DNA of 64,000 nt from NCBI GenBank assembly GCA_965224815.1, contig CBDDAF010000001.1, forward strand, positions 1 through 64,000. The letters are read 5' to 3'. Position numbers and translations under genes: made by a program. Position 1 is the stretch's first letter. Every line of letters begins with the position of its first letter. The notes beneath the pieces were generated by a model. It was not told where the DNA came from. It did no database searches and saw only the letters and a program-made list of their open reading frames with translations. Positions 26,470-36,198 of this stretch are shown here, piece by piece. The DNA is from CAYPEL01 sp036479985 (lineage in GTDB: Bacteria; Pseudomonadota; Gammaproteobacteria; DSM-19610).

Positions 26470-28002
26470 ATGGGTAAAGAGATTTTACTGGTTGTAGATG
26501 CAGTGTCTAATGAGAAGGGCGTCAGCAAAGACGTCATTTTCGGTGCTATAGAAGCGGCACTGGCATCGGCAACAAAAAAACGTCACAAAGAAGATATTGA
26601 AGCACGTGTTTCGATTGATCGTGAAACGGGTGAATATGCGTCGTTTCGCCGTTGGCAAGTGGTTGAAGAGGTTGCAGAAGATCTGCTCGACGAAGAGGAT
26701 GAAGATGCCGGTTATCAACACCCAACTCGTCAGATTTTGCTGGAAGAGGCAAGCAAGGTTCAATCGGATATTCAGCTTGGTGACTACATAGAAGAACCTT
26801 TGGAATCGGTTGAGTTCGGTCGTATCGGTGCCCAAACAGCTAAACAGGTTATTGTTCAAAAGGTTCGGGAAGCCGAGCGTGCGATGGTGGTCGATGCCTA
26901 CTCTGACCGCGTCGGAGAGTTGATTAATGGTATTGTTAAGCGGGTTGAACGCGGCAATGTATTTCTTGATCTGGGTTCTAATGCGGAAGCAGTCATTTTT
27001 CGTGAAGACATGATTGCGCGCGAAGCCGTACGGCCGGGCGATCGTTTACGTGGTTATCTTAAGGAAGTACGTTCTGAAGCACGTGGACCGCAATTGTTTG
27101 TTAGCCGTATTGCCCCAGAATTTTTGATCGAATTATTTAAATTGGAAGTGCCGGAAGTTGGTCAGGAACTAATAGAAATTTTAGGCGCTGCGCGCGACCC
27201 AGGTTTGCGCGCCAAAATTGCAGTGAAATCTAACGACCCGCGTATCGATCCAGTGGGTGCCTGTGTGGGTATGCGTGGTTCGCGCGTGCAAACTGTTTCG
27301 ACAGAACTTGCTGGTGAACGAGTGGATATTATCCTTTGGGACGATAATCCAGCGCAGTTTGTTATTAATGCCATGTCACCTGCTGAAGTGGTTTCGATTG
27401 TTGTGGACGAAGATAAACACAGCATGGATGTTGCGGTTGGCGAAGACCAGTTATCCCAGGCGATAGGCCGGGGTGGGCAGAATGTGCGTCTGGCCAGTCA
27501 ATTGTCGGGTTGGGATCTGAATGTAATGGATGAGTCTCAGGCGGAAGAAAAATCTGAGGTAGAAGCGGTAGCCTTGCAAAAACTCTTTATGGAAGATCTG
27601 GATGTTGATGAAGAAATGGCGGTTATCCTGGTGCAGGAAGGATTTTCAACGATTGAAGAAATTGCCTATGTACCCAATAGTGAACTCATTCAGATTGAAG
27701 AATTTGAAGAAGCCATTGTTGAAGAATTACGTGGCCGTGCGAGGGATGTACTTTTGACTCGTGCCATTGCCAGTGAAGAAGGCGTTGGTGGTTCTGGGCC
27801 AGCTGAGGATTTACTGACAATGGATGGTATGGAACCTGATGTGGCTGCAAAACTGGCAGCTGCAGGCATTATTACCATGGAAGACCTGGCAGAGCAGGCT
27901 GTGGATGAATTGATGGACATTGAAGGCATGGATGAAGAACAAGCGGGCAAATTGATCATGACCGCACGTGCACCCTGGTTTGCAGAGCAAGAACAGGGTT
28001 GA
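26470..28002 (+). CDS. nusA: Transcription termination/antitermination factor NusA
   Basis: The 510-residue protein has the N-terminal polymerase-binding domain (GVSKDVIFGAIEAALA), an S1 domain (VGELINGIVKRVERGNVFLD), two KH domains (DPVGACVGMRGSRVQTV; AIGRGGQNVRLASQLSGW) and two acidic C-terminal repeats with DVDEEMAVILVQEGF and EPDVAAKLAAAG. It modulates pausing, termination and antitermination. A gaggaag RBS precedes the ATG at 26470. Confidence 0.97.
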   Translation: MGKEILLVVDAVSNEKGVSKDVIFGAIEAALASATKKRHKEDIEARVSIDRETGEYASFRRWQVVEEVAEDLLDEEDEDAGYQHPTRQILLEEASKVQSDIQLGDYIEEPLESVEFGRIGAQTAKQVIVQKVREAERAMVVDAYSDRVGELINGIVKRVERGNVFLDLGSNAEAVIFREDMIAREAVRPGDRLRGYLKEVRSEARGPQLFVSRIAPEFLIELFKLEVPEVGQELIEILGAARDPGLRAKIAVKSNDPRIDPVGACVGMRGSRVQTVSTELAGERVDIILWDDNPAQFVINAMSPAEVVSIVVDEDKHSMDVAVGEDQLSQAIGRGGQNVRLASQLSGWDLNVMDESQAEEKSEVEAVALQKLFMEDLDVDEEMAVILVQEGFSTIEEIAYVPNSELIQIEEFEEAIVEELRGRARDVLLTRAIASEEGVGGSGPAEDLLTMDGMEPDVAAKLAAAGIITMEDLAEQAVDELMDIEGMDEEQAGKLIMTARAPWFAEQEQG

Positions 28003-28027
28003 TTGATTCACCGGGAGACGTCTCAAG

Positions 28028-30556
28028 ATGACGGATGTAACGATACGACAATTTGCAGATGTAGTTGGTTTGCCTGTCGAACGCTTGTTGGTACAGCTCG
28101 ACGAAGCAGGGCTGGCTATTTCCGGTGCTGATGACACTATCAGCGATCAGGAAAAAATGCAGTTGCTGAGTTTCCTGCGTAAAAGTCATGGGAAGTCAGA
28201 ACCGCTTGGCGTCTCGCAACCGAATAAAATTACTCTTAAACGTAAAACGCACAGCGAACTGCGAACCACGCCATCACGCGGTTCAGCAGGAAAAGCTAAA
28301 ACGGTCACAGTTGAGGTGCGAAAAAAACGTACCTATGTAAAACGTGCAGACCTGGTTGCCGAAGAGAAAGGCCGTCTTGATAAAGAGGCGGAAGAAAAAG
28401 CAAAAGTGCTTGCGGAGCGTGAAGAAAAACTTCAGGCCGAAAAAGATGCGCTTGAACGCGCTGAAAAACAAGCGGCAGATAAGGTTGAAGAAGAAAAACA
28501 ACGGGCTCAAGAGCGAGAGCGCAAACAGGAAGAAGAGACCCGTAAGGCTGAGGATAATAAACGTAAGGAAGCGGATGTTCAGGCACGTGCTGAGCAAGAA
28601 TCCAAGCAACAGAAAACCAGTAATGAACGTAAACAAAAACGCACTGCTGAAGATGGGAAAAATACCAAATACGGCCGTAAAGAATTACATGTGGCAACCA
28701 GTAAGGGCGGCCGTCGCAAGAAGAAAAAACGCAGCCGATCTTCTGTATCTATTACGCCTTCTGGTGAACATGGTTTCGAAAGGCCAACCGAACCGGTTAT
28801 TCATGAAGTGGATATTCCCGAAACCATAACTGCGGCCGAACTGTCACAGAAAATGTCTGTCAAGGGCGCCGAAGTCATCAAAACGCTGATGAAAATGGGC
28901 GTAATGGCGACGATAAATCAGCCGCTTGATCAAGATACGGCTACCTTGGTTGTAGAGGAGCTGGGTCATACCGCTAAGCCGATGGCCGTGCAGGATGTAG
29001 AATCCGAACTCGAAGCCTTGCAGGCTCTGGAAATTACGGGAGAAGAAACGGTCAGACCGCCGGTCGTGACCATAATGGGACATGTTGATCACGGTAAGAC
29101 ATCATTACTGGATTACATACGCGAATCACAGGTTGCTGATGGGGAAGCGGGTGGTATTACCCAACATATCGGTGCCTATCATGTAGAAACACCCAAGGGT
29201 GTCATCAGCTTTCTGGATACACCGGGCCATGCGGCATTTACCGCTATGCGTGCCCGTGGCGCACAGGTTACAGATATTGTGGTGTTGGTTGTCGCTGCGG
29301 ATGACGGTGTGAAGCCACAAACAATAGAAGCTATCCAGCACAGCAAGGCAGGTAACGTTCCCCTCATTGTAGCTATCAACAAGATTGATAAGCCGGATGC
29401 CGACCCTGATCGGGCCAAAACCGAACTATCTCAGCAAGAAGTAATGCCTGATGACTGGGGGGGTGATACCCAATTTGTACCGGTGTCTGCCAAAACGGGT
29501 GAGGGTGTCGATAACTTGCTTGATGCCATTTCTTTACAGGCGGAATTACTGGAATTGAAGGCTGTTGTCGATGCGCCTGCACACGGTGTTGTGATTGAAT
29601 CGAGTCTTGATAAAGGCCGTGGTCCGGTTGCTACGGTACTTGTGCAACAGGGTACGCTGCACAAGGGTGACACGTTGATATGCGGTCAGGAGTTTGGTCG
29701 CGTTCGAGCAATGTTCGATGAATCGGGCGCTGCCATTGAATCAGCGGGCCCCTCGATGCCAGCAGCCGTGCTCGGACTTTCCGGTGTGCCCAATGCAGGT
29801 GATGATGCCATTGTCATCAATGATGAGCGTAAGGCGCGGGCAGTTGCCGAATTCCGGGAACATAAACAGCGTGACGTTAAACTGGCGCGTCAGCAGCAAG
29901 CGCGGCTGGATATTTTCTCGACAATGGGTGAAAGCAAGATTGAAAACCTGAATATTGTATTAAAAGCCGATGTCCAGGGGAGTGCCGAAGCGCTGCGCGA
30001 TTCGCTCACTAAGATTATTGCTGATGAAGTGGTAGTAAAAATTGTATCCAGCGGCGTTGGCGGAATTAACGAAACGGACGCTAACCTGGCTGTAGCATCA
30101 AATGCCATCCTGATCGGCTTTAATGTGCGCGCGGATGCAGCAGCGCGGCGTATCGTGGATGAAAGCGAAATCGACATGCACTATTACAGTGTAATCTACG
30201 ATGCGATTGATCAGGTGAAATCAGCCGTGAGTGGAATGTTGTCTCCGGAAGTCACTGAAGAAATTATCGGACTGGCTGAAGTACGCGATGTGTTCCGATC
30301 ACCCAAACTGGGTGCGATTGCCGGTTGTATGGTTGTCGATGGCGCTGTCAAACGCAGTGCTCCGATTCGTGTGTTGCGTGACAATGTCGTGATATACGAA
30401 GGCGAGTTGGAATCTTTGCGTCGCTTCAAGGACGATGTTAATGAAGTCCGCGCAGGCACTGAATGTGGAATCGGAGTGAAAAGCTACAATGACATCAAGC
30501 CTGGCGACCAGATCGAAGTCTTTGAACGGGTCGAAACAGCGCGGACTGTCGAGTAA
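28028..30556 (+). CDS. infB: Translation initiation factor IF-2
   Basis: The 842-residue protein has an N-terminal IF2 domain, a long charged Lys/Glu/Arg-rich linker (about residues 90-250), then the G domain with GHVDHGKTSLLD, DTPGHAAF, NKID and SAKTGEG, and the C-terminal fMet-tRNA binding domains. It is a GTPase that places initiator tRNA on the 30S subunit. It is 25 bp downstream of nusA and 16 bp before rbfA. The lysine-rich linker gives long antisense open frames with no support. Confidence 0.97.
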   Translation: MTDVTIRQFADVVGLPVERLLVQLDEAGLAISGADDTISDQEKMQLLSFLRKSHGKSEPLGVSQPNKITLKRKTHSELRTTPSRGSAGKAKTVTVEVRKKRTYVKRADLVAEEKGRLDKEAEEKAKVLAEREEKLQAEKDALERAEKQAADKVEEEKQRAQERERKQEEETRKAEDNKRKEADVQARAEQESKQQKTSNERKQKRTAEDGKNTKYGRKELHVATSKGGRRKKKKRSRSSVSITPSGEHGFERPTEPVIHEVDIPETITAAELSQKMSVKGAEVIKTLMKMGVMATINQPLDQDTATLVVEELGHTAKPMAVQDVESELEALQALEITGEETVRPPVVTIMGHVDHGKTSLLDYIRESQVADGEAGGITQHIGAYHVETPKGVISFLDTPGHAAFTAMRARGAQVTDIVVLVVAADDGVKPQTIEAIQHSKAGNVPLIVAINKIDKPDADPDRAKTELSQQEVMPDDWGGDTQFVPVSAKTGEGVDNLLDAISLQAELLELKAVVDAPAHGVVIESSLDKGRGPVATVLVQQGTLHKGDTLICGQEFGRVRAMFDESGAAIESAGPSMPAAVLGLSGVPNAGDDAIVINDERKARAVAEFREHKQRDVKLARQQQARLDIFSTMGESKIENLNIVLKADVQGSAEALRDSLTKIIADEVVVKIVSSGVGGINETDANLAVASNAILIGFNVRADAAARRIVDESEIDMHYYSVIYDAIDQVKSAVSGMLSPEVTEEIIGLAEVRDVFRSPKLGAIAGCMVVDGAVKRSAPIRVLRDNVVIYEGELESLRRFKDDVNEVRAGTECGIGVKSYNDIKPGDQIEVFERVETARTVE

Positions 30557-30572
30557 CGCTTAGTATCTTAAT

Positions 30573-30947
30573 ATGCCTCGCGAATTTTCTAGAACCCGCC
30601 GTGTCAGTGAACAGATCCAGCGAGAATTATCGGTCTTGATTAGCGAACAATTACAGGATCCACGGCTTGGGCTGGTGAGTGTCTCTGGTGTGGAAGTTTC
30701 CAGGGATTTGTCGCATGCCAAGGTTTATTTTTCGACGCTGGGTGATGCGGATAAAATGCAAGAGGCGCATCAGGTTTTAAAGGGTGCGGCAGGATACTTG
30801 CGGCATATGCTCGGTCGGACATTGACCATGCGTTCAGTTCCACAGTTACATTTCCATATTGATACATCGCTGGAGCAGGGTGCACATTTGAGTGCGCTGA
30901 TAGACGCTGCAATTCAGTCCAGCAACCGCAGCAGTGATGAGGAATAG
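30573..30947 (+). CDS. rbfA: Ribosome-binding factor A
   Basis: The 124-residue protein begins with SRTRRVSEQIQRELSVLI and has VSGVEVSRDLSHAKVYFSTL and SVPQLHFHIDTSLEQG, the KH-like RbfA fold. It binds the 16S rRNA during late 30S maturation and cold adaptation. It lies between infB and truB in the conserved order. Confidence 0.96.
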   Translation: MPREFSRTRRVSEQIQRELSVLISEQLQDPRLGLVSVSGVEVSRDLSHAKVYFSTLGDADKMQEAHQVLKGAAGYLRHMLGRTLTMRSVPQLHFHIDTSLEQGAHLSALIDAAIQSSNRSSDEE

Positions 30948-30956
30948 GTTGGCAAG

Positions 30957-31874
30957 ATGGCGCGACGTCGAGTAAAAGGCAGACCGGTAAACGGTATACT
31001 GTTGTTGGATAAACCCTCCGGCATAACCTCCAATCAGGCATTACAAGCCGTTAAACAACTTTATTTTGCCCGCAAAGCAGGACACACCGGCAGCCTCGAT
31101 CCACTGGCTTCGGGTTTGTTGCCAATCTGCATGGGTGAAGCAACCAAGGTGTCGGGGTTTCTGCTGGATGCTAACAAGCGCTATCAGGTGCAGTGCAAAC
31201 TTGGTGAGCGAACGGCAACTGGTGACGCTGAGGGAGACGTATTGGAAACCCGGCCACTGGGCAACCAGTCAACGACAGATCTCGAAGCGATCCTGGATCA
31301 GTTTCGAGGGCCGATTCAACAAATTCCACCCATGTATTCTGCACTCAAGCATCAGGGGCAGCGGCTTTATACGCTAGCACGTCAGGGTATAGAAGTGGAG
31401 CGCAAGCCGCGCGATATCATGATCCATGAGCTGACCTTATTGCACTACGAAGCAGACCGGCTGGATATAGGTATCCATTGCACTAAAGGTACCTATGTCC
31501 GTACGCTCGTCGAGGACATTGGTGAAATACTTGGTTGTGGCGCACATGTGACCGAATTACGGCGTACTGCGGTGGGTCCCTATGAGGCCGATCAGATGGT
31601 GTCTATGGACACTCTCCGCGAGGTGCATAGTGAGGATCGTCAGGCTATGGATAAATTATTGCTTCCTGTGGAATCTGCTCTGATGCAATGGCCGGATGTG
31701 ACACTTACAAATTCAGCGGCCTACTATTTACAACAAGGGCAGCCTGTCCTGGTGCCCCATGCACCTACCAGTGGCTGGGTGAGGCTGTATCAGCACGAAC
31801 ACCATTTTTTAGGCATGGGTGAAATTCTTGACGATGGACGGGTGGCACCCAAGCGCTTATTGAAAATAGCCTAA
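30957..31874 (+). CDS. truB: tRNA pseudouridine(55) synthase TruB
   Basis: The 305-residue protein shows GILLLDKPSGITSNQAL, catalytic-Asp motif GSLDPLASGLLPICMGEATK, YSALKHQGQRLYTLARQG, and a C-terminal PUA-like domain (PVLVPHAPTSGWVRLYQH). It makes pseudouridine at position 55 of most tRNAs. It starts 9 bp after rbfA. Confidence 0.96.
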   Translation: MARRRVKGRPVNGILLLDKPSGITSNQALQAVKQLYFARKAGHTGSLDPLASGLLPICMGEATKVSGFLLDANKRYQVQCKLGERTATGDAEGDVLETRPLGNQSTTDLEAILDQFRGPIQQIPPMYSALKHQGQRLYTLARQGIEVERKPRDIMIHELTLLHYEADRLDIGIHCTKGTYVRTLVEDIGEILGCGAHVTELRRTAVGPYEADQMVSMDTLREVHSEDRQAMDKLLLPVESALMQWPDVTLTNSAAYYLQQGQPVLVPHAPTSGWVRLYQHEHHFLGMGEILDDGRVAPKRLLKIA

Positions 31875-31890
31875 CCTATTGAGACTACAA

Positions 31891-31915
31891 GAGCTGGGGG
31901 TTAGAATACCCGGCT
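31891..31915 (+). terminator. Hairpin between truB and rpsO
   Basis: The arms gagctggg and acccggctc can pair with one G-U wobble around a loop of about 8 bases. The following bases are cctttct, not a strong U-run, so it could be a weak terminator, an attenuator or part of the rpsO mRNA structure. Confidence 0.4.
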
Positions 31916-31957
31916 CCTTTCTGGAACGATCTATTTTATATTTTTGGAGTTTTACCA

Positions 31958-32227
31958 ATGGCACTCAGCACTGAACAAAAAGGTCAAATTGTCGCGAAAT
32001 ATCAGCGCGCGACGGACGATACCGGATCACCTGAAGTTCAGGTTGCACTGTTATCAGCAAACATTACCCAACTAACCGGGCATTTTCAGACTCATAAACA
32101 TGATCATCATTCGCGCCAGGGTTTGCTGCGGATGGTTAGTAATCGTCGTAAATTACTCGATTACCTTAAAGGCAAGGATGTTAGCCGCTACCAGGAATTG
32201 ATCAGCAGCCTGGGGTTACGCCGCTAA
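31958..32227 (+). CDS. rpsO: 30S ribosomal protein S15
   Basis: The 89-residue protein has the typical length and sequence (FQTHKHDHHSRQGLLRMVSN, RRKLLDYLKGKD). It binds the central domain of 16S rRNA. A tttggag RBS lies 8 bp before the ATG. rpsO sits between truB and pnp as in most gammaproteobacteria. Confidence 0.97.
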   Translation: MALSTEQKGQIVAKYQRATDDTGSPEVQVALLSANITQLTGHFQTHKHDHHSRQGLLRMVSNRRKLLDYLKGKDVSRYQELISSLGLRR

Positions 32228-32281
32228 TCATTCATTGTTATTACTCTCAAACACTGTCAATACAGTCAAGGTAAAGCCAAC

Positions 32282-34372
32282 GTGAATCCAATCAAAAAAT
32301 CGTTCCAGTACGGTAGTCATACCGTAACATTTGAAACCGGCGAAATTGCCCGTCAAGCATCGGGTGCGGTGATGGTCAGTATGGGTGACACCGTTGTAAT
32401 GGTGACAGCCGTTGGCTTAAAAAAATGCATTGAAGGCAGAGATTTCTTTCCTCTGACTGTCGATTATCAGGAACGCACCTACGCCGCTGGCAAAATACCC
32501 GGCGGTTTTTTTCGTCGTGAAGGCCGACCCAATGAAAATGAAACGCTGGTTTCGCGTTTAATTGACCGTCCGCTGCGGCCACTGTTCCCGAAAGGTTTTA
32601 CCAATGAAGTACAGGTGATCTGTACGGTAATGTCGTTAGATCCAGAAATTGATCCAGACATTCCAGCCCTGCTTGGTGCGTCTGCCGCCTGTTCTATTTC
32701 CGGGTTACCCTTCAAAGGCCCGGTCGGTGCAGCGCGTGTTGCTTACATTGATAATGAATATGTATTAAATCCGACTCAGTCGCAGCTGGCTACTTCTAAG
32801 CTGGATTTGATCGTGGCTGGTACGGACGGCGCAGTTTTGATGGTTGAGTCAGAAGCCAAAGAATTATCAGAAGAGGTCATGCTGGGTTCGGTCGTTTATG
32901 GCCATGATCAGATGCAGGTGGCCATCAAGGTCATTAGTGAAATGGCTGCTGAGGTTAATGCACCTGTTTGGGAATGGCAGGCTGCTGAAGCTGATACTGC
33001 ACTTTCTGACGCCGTTTCCGCGGCGGCTGGCAATGATATTACTGAAGCTTATAAAACGGCTAATAAACTGGAGCGCTACGGCAAACTGGATGTTATTCGC
33101 GAAGCACTTATCGGTAAGCTTTGTGCAGAAGATGCGAACCCCTGTTTTGATAAAGACGCCGTGAAAGGCGCTTTTGGTAAATTCGAGAAAACGCTGGTTC
33201 GTAGCCAGATACTGGAAGGCAAGCCACGTATTGATGGCCGTGATACTAAAACGGTTCGCCCGATTACTGTGCGCATTGGCGTGCTGCCACGTACACATGG
33301 GTCGGCATTGTTTACCCGCGGAGAAACTCAGGCGCTGGTAGTAGCGACATTGGGTACCGAACGTGATGCACAGATTATCGATGCCATTCAGGGAGAGCGC
33401 CGTGAATCATTTATGTTGCATTACAATTTCCCGCCGTTCTGTGTCGGTGAGACTGGCCGGGTTGGCAGTCCCAAGCGCCGTGAGATCGGCCATGGTCGCC
33501 TTGCCAAGCGTAGTGTAGTCGCCGTTATGCCGGATACGAGTGATTTCCCATACACTGTTCGGGTCGTATCCGAGATTACCGAATCAAACGGTTCTAGTTC
33601 TATGGCCAGTGTTTGTGGCAGCAGTCTTGCCATGATGGACGCGGGTGTGCCATTGAAAGCACCTGTTGCCGGCGTTGCTATGGGGCTGATCAAGGAAGGT
33701 GATGACTACGCCGTCCTGACCGATATTATGGGCGATGAAGATCACCTCGGTGATATGGACTTCAAGGTTGCTGGTACCAACGACGGTGTGACGGCTCTGC
33801 AAATGGATATCAAGATTGACGGTATTACCCGTGAAATTATGGATAAGGCACTGGCGCAGGCACACGATGCACGGCTGCATATCCTGGGCGAAATGAATAA
33901 GGTTATTGCTTCGCCGCATGAAGATGTGTCTGATTTTGCACCACGATATATCACGATCAAGATCAACCCGGACAAGATTCGTGACGTGATCGGCAAGGGT
34001 GGCGCAACCATCCGCATGCTGACTGAAGAAACCGGTGCCACCATCAATATTGAAGATGACGGTACGGTGAAGATCGCCTCTGTTGACAGCGCCGCTGGCC
34101 AGGAAGCCGAGCGCCGTATCAAGCAGATAACTGCTGATGTTGAAGTGGGTTCTGTTTACGAGGGCAAGGTTGCCAAGCTGATGGATTTTGGTGCCTTCGT
34201 TACTATATTGCCGGGCAAAGATGGCTTGGTACACATTTCACAAATCAGTGAAGAGCGTGTTGAAAAGGTCAGTGATAAATTGTCTGAAGGTGACACGATT
34301 AGCGTCAAGGTTCTTGAAGTTGATAAGCAGGGCCGAATTCGCTTGAGCATGAAGGCAGTGGGTGCTGATTAG
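32282..34372 (+). CDS. pnp: Polyribonucleotide nucleotidyltransferase
   Basis: The 696-residue protein has two RNase PH cores (first with GDTVVMVTAVG; second with SALFTRGETQALVVATLG and DIMGDEDHLGDMDFKVAGT), a KH domain (KIRDVIGKGGATIRML) and a C-terminal S1 domain (EGKVAKLMDFGAFVTILPG). It degrades RNA 3' to 5' phosphorolytically in the degradosome. The start is GTG at 32282. Confidence 0.97.
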   Translation: MNPIKKSFQYGSHTVTFETGEIARQASGAVMVSMGDTVVMVTAVGLKKCIEGRDFFPLTVDYQERTYAAGKIPGGFFRREGRPNENETLVSRLIDRPLRPLFPKGFTNEVQVICTVMSLDPEIDPDIPALLGASAACSISGLPFKGPVGAARVAYIDNEYVLNPTQSQLATSKLDLIVAGTDGAVLMVESEAKELSEEVMLGSVVYGHDQMQVAIKVISEMAAEVNAPVWEWQAAEADTALSDAVSAAAGNDITEAYKTANKLERYGKLDVIREALIGKLCAEDANPCFDKDAVKGAFGKFEKTLVRSQILEGKPRIDGRDTKTVRPITVRIGVLPRTHGSALFTRGETQALVVATLGTERDAQIIDAIQGERRESFMLHYNFPPFCVGETGRVGSPKRREIGHGRLAKRSVVAVMPDTSDFPYTVRVVSEITESNGSSSMASVCGSSLAMMDAGVPLKAPVAGVAMGLIKEGDDYAVLTDIMGDEDHLGDMDFKVAGTNDGVTALQMDIKIDGITREIMDKALAQAHDARLHILGEMNKVIASPHEDVSDFAPRYITIKINPDKIRDVIGKGGATIRMLTEETGATINIEDDGTVKIASVDSAAGQEAERRIKQITADVEVGSVYEGKVAKLMDFGAFVTILPGKDGLVHISQISEERVEKVSDKLSEGDTISVKVLEVDKQGRIRLSMKAVGAD

Positions 34373-34393
34373 CAGTTCACCTGGTCCATATTG

Positions 34394-34421
34394 AAAAAGG
34401 GGCCGTCAGGCCCCTTTTTTA
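34394..34421. terminator. Bidirectional rho-independent terminator after pnp
   Basis: aaaaaggggcc, gtca, ggcccctttttt is a perfect 7-bp GC stem with A- and T-tracts on both sides. It lies between the convergent pnp and 34438 genes and can terminate transcription from both. Confidence 0.93.
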
Positions 34422-34437
34422 TATCTAAAGAAAGATA

Positions 34438-35784
34438 TTAGTTTAGCAATGCAAGATACTGATTATAGGGTGATAAATTAGTCTGCATTAAGTGATTGGC
34501 TGTATCGCGTTTGCCGATGTTGTGCTTTTTCCAGATCACTTTGCCCGTCTTCGCGCTATAGACACGTAATATGCCGCCCTTGCAACCAACGGCTACACGT
34601 TTGCTGTCGGGTGATATATCTGTCACGCAGCGTTTGCCTTCATTCATGGAGTCGGAAACTTCCAGTTCAACTTGTTTACCGGTTTTGGCATCCAGCAGCA
34701 GTACTTTGTCAGCCTTACCGTAGGACTGTGGCAAACCATCATCACCAAACATGATCAGGGAACGCTTTGGAATAACCAGTGAAAAGTAACTCAGATCTGG
34801 TGCTATCTTGATGCTTGAAATACGGCGAGGTTTCTTGATCTTGCTTGAAACCCATTTAAGCTCGTCTTCTTTACCGGTATTGATGTCGTAAATATTACGC
34901 AGTGACACCAGCTTGTTGCCATCCTTGGTGAAGTGTAGCTTGCTGAATTGACGTGGTATTACAAACTCGGCACCGGTGTAGTCTTCTACAACGTGCTTGT
35001 CACCAGATTTGAGGTCAAGTACGGCAAAAGAGTCGCGGCCAACAAAAGCAGCGCGTTTACCATTATCGCTGATACCCAAGGCATAAACACCGGCATCTAT
35101 ATTGTCAATTGACTTCACAACTTTCAGGCTGGAAAGATCCATAACATGCAAGTCGGAGGTGTATTCAAAACGTACGGTATTGTCGCTGACTTTTTTATTG
35201 GCATGGCAGGTATTAACGACGATTGCCGCATATTTACCATTATCAGAGGGCACTACCGGGCCAATATAATCATAGAAGCCAGTGCCAGTTGCACAGTTAC
35301 CTTTGTTCTTGGTGAACTGCTCAAAGTCGATACGTTGAACCGGCTTGCCATCAAAATTCATGTGTGCGCCAACAAGATCAGGCATCTGCACATCATTTTT
35401 GCTAATCATGTGACCCAGCGAGCTTGGCAGAAGAACCACTTTACCGTTGGGATAGGAACCGGTTAGCACAACATCCTTGAAATTGCTGATGCCCCAGCGG
35501 CGGCCACCGACACGGCCATACTTGTTACCAAAAATATTATCCAGATCGCCGCGCTTACCCATGGATTCAACCAGGTGACCGTCGAAACTATCCCACACCT
35601 TGATACCGCCAGAGTGTTGGTCTTCCTTGGCCAGGGTATAACCGCCATTACCGCCCGTGATGATGTATTTACCATCATCAGAAAACTGTATTGAATAAAT
35701 GTCTGCTTCGTTTGCGTTTGAAATTGACGCAGTTGCCAGTGCAACGCTAAATAAGGTTGCATTAAATAAACCAAAAACTTTCAT
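34438..35784 (-). CDS. Periplasmic WD40-type beta-propeller protein
   Basis: The 448-residue protein has a signal peptide (MKVFGLFNATLFSVALATAS, cleavage near SNANEAD) and recurring propeller blades such as IYSIQFSDDGKYIITGG, IKVWDSFDGHLVES, CVTDISPDSKRVAVGCKGG and LRVYSAKTGKVIW. These are WD40/quinoprotein-type repeats; no catalytic site or known partner is apparent. A consensus-like CRP site lies about 190 bp upstream. Confidence 0.75.
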   Translation of the reverse strand: MKVFGLFNATLFSVALATASISNANEADIYSIQFSDDGKYIITGGNGGYTLAKEDQHSGGIKVWDSFDGHLVESMGKRGDLDNIFGNKYGRVGGRRWGISNFKDVVLTGSYPNGKVVLLPSSLGHMISKNDVQMPDLVGAHMNFDGKPVQRIDFEQFTKNKGNCATGTGFYDYIGPVVPSDNGKYAAIVVNTCHANKKVSDNTVRFEYTSDLHVMDLSSLKVVKSIDNIDAGVYALGISDNGKRAAFVGRDSFAVLDLKSGDKHVVEDYTGAEFVIPRQFSKLHFTKDGNKLVSLRNIYDINTGKEDELKWVSSKIKKPRRISSIKIAPDLSYFSLVIPKRSLIMFGDDGLPQSYGKADKVLLLDAKTGKQVELEVSDSMNEGKRCVTDISPDSKRVAVGCKGGILRVYSAKTGKVIWKKHNIGKRDTANHLMQTNLSPYNQYLALLN

Positions 35785-36198
35785 ACGTACTAGTCCCCAA
35801 TACTTACATTTCCAGGATATCTACCATCCACTGGCGCGGAGATGTCGCTAAGCAGACAACACTGGACCGGATGCTTCCCCTTTCTAATCCGGAAATGTAC
35901 GTCAGGAAGTTGACACGACAATCTGGGTCAGGTATCGGCGCACCAGGGATGCGCTGAAGACGTTGGGGTAGTGAATGTGAACCAGGTCACAGTTTTTATT
36001 TTTATACTATGATAAACGACATATATAAAACAATAAGTTATATAAAATAACTAAAGTAGTTTATAGTATATTTTTTGACCAATTATTGCACTAAATGAAA
36101 AGTCGCTGGTGTTGAGCAGGTTAAATGCTTTCACGAAGGCAAGTGAAAAGTGGAAACAGGATTGTGTGTTTAGCGCGTCAACCTGTTGTCGTTTCGAT
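35785..36198. other. Intergenic region, AT-rich, with a CRP-like site
   Basis: No ORF here is convincing. The right part (35990-36080) is very AT-rich (repeated ataa/tata runs) and could hold promoter elements for the minus-strand 34438 gene. The rest shows nothing I can name beyond the CRP-like palindrome. Confidence 0.5.
35976..35991. promoter_or_regulatory. CRP/Vfr-like binding site
   Basis: tgtgaaccaggtcaca is a perfect TGTGA-N6-TCACA palindrome, the core consensus of CRP/Vfr-type regulators. It lies 192 bp upstream of the start of the 34438-35784 gene. Occurrence by chance in 64 kb is possible but not frequent; function is inferred. Confidence 0.55.

Noticed and set aside
28283..28697. 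Long antisense frames opposite the infB linker, rich in Phe/Leu
   Set aside because: They mirror the Lys/Glu-rich codons of IF-2 and overlap a certain gene.
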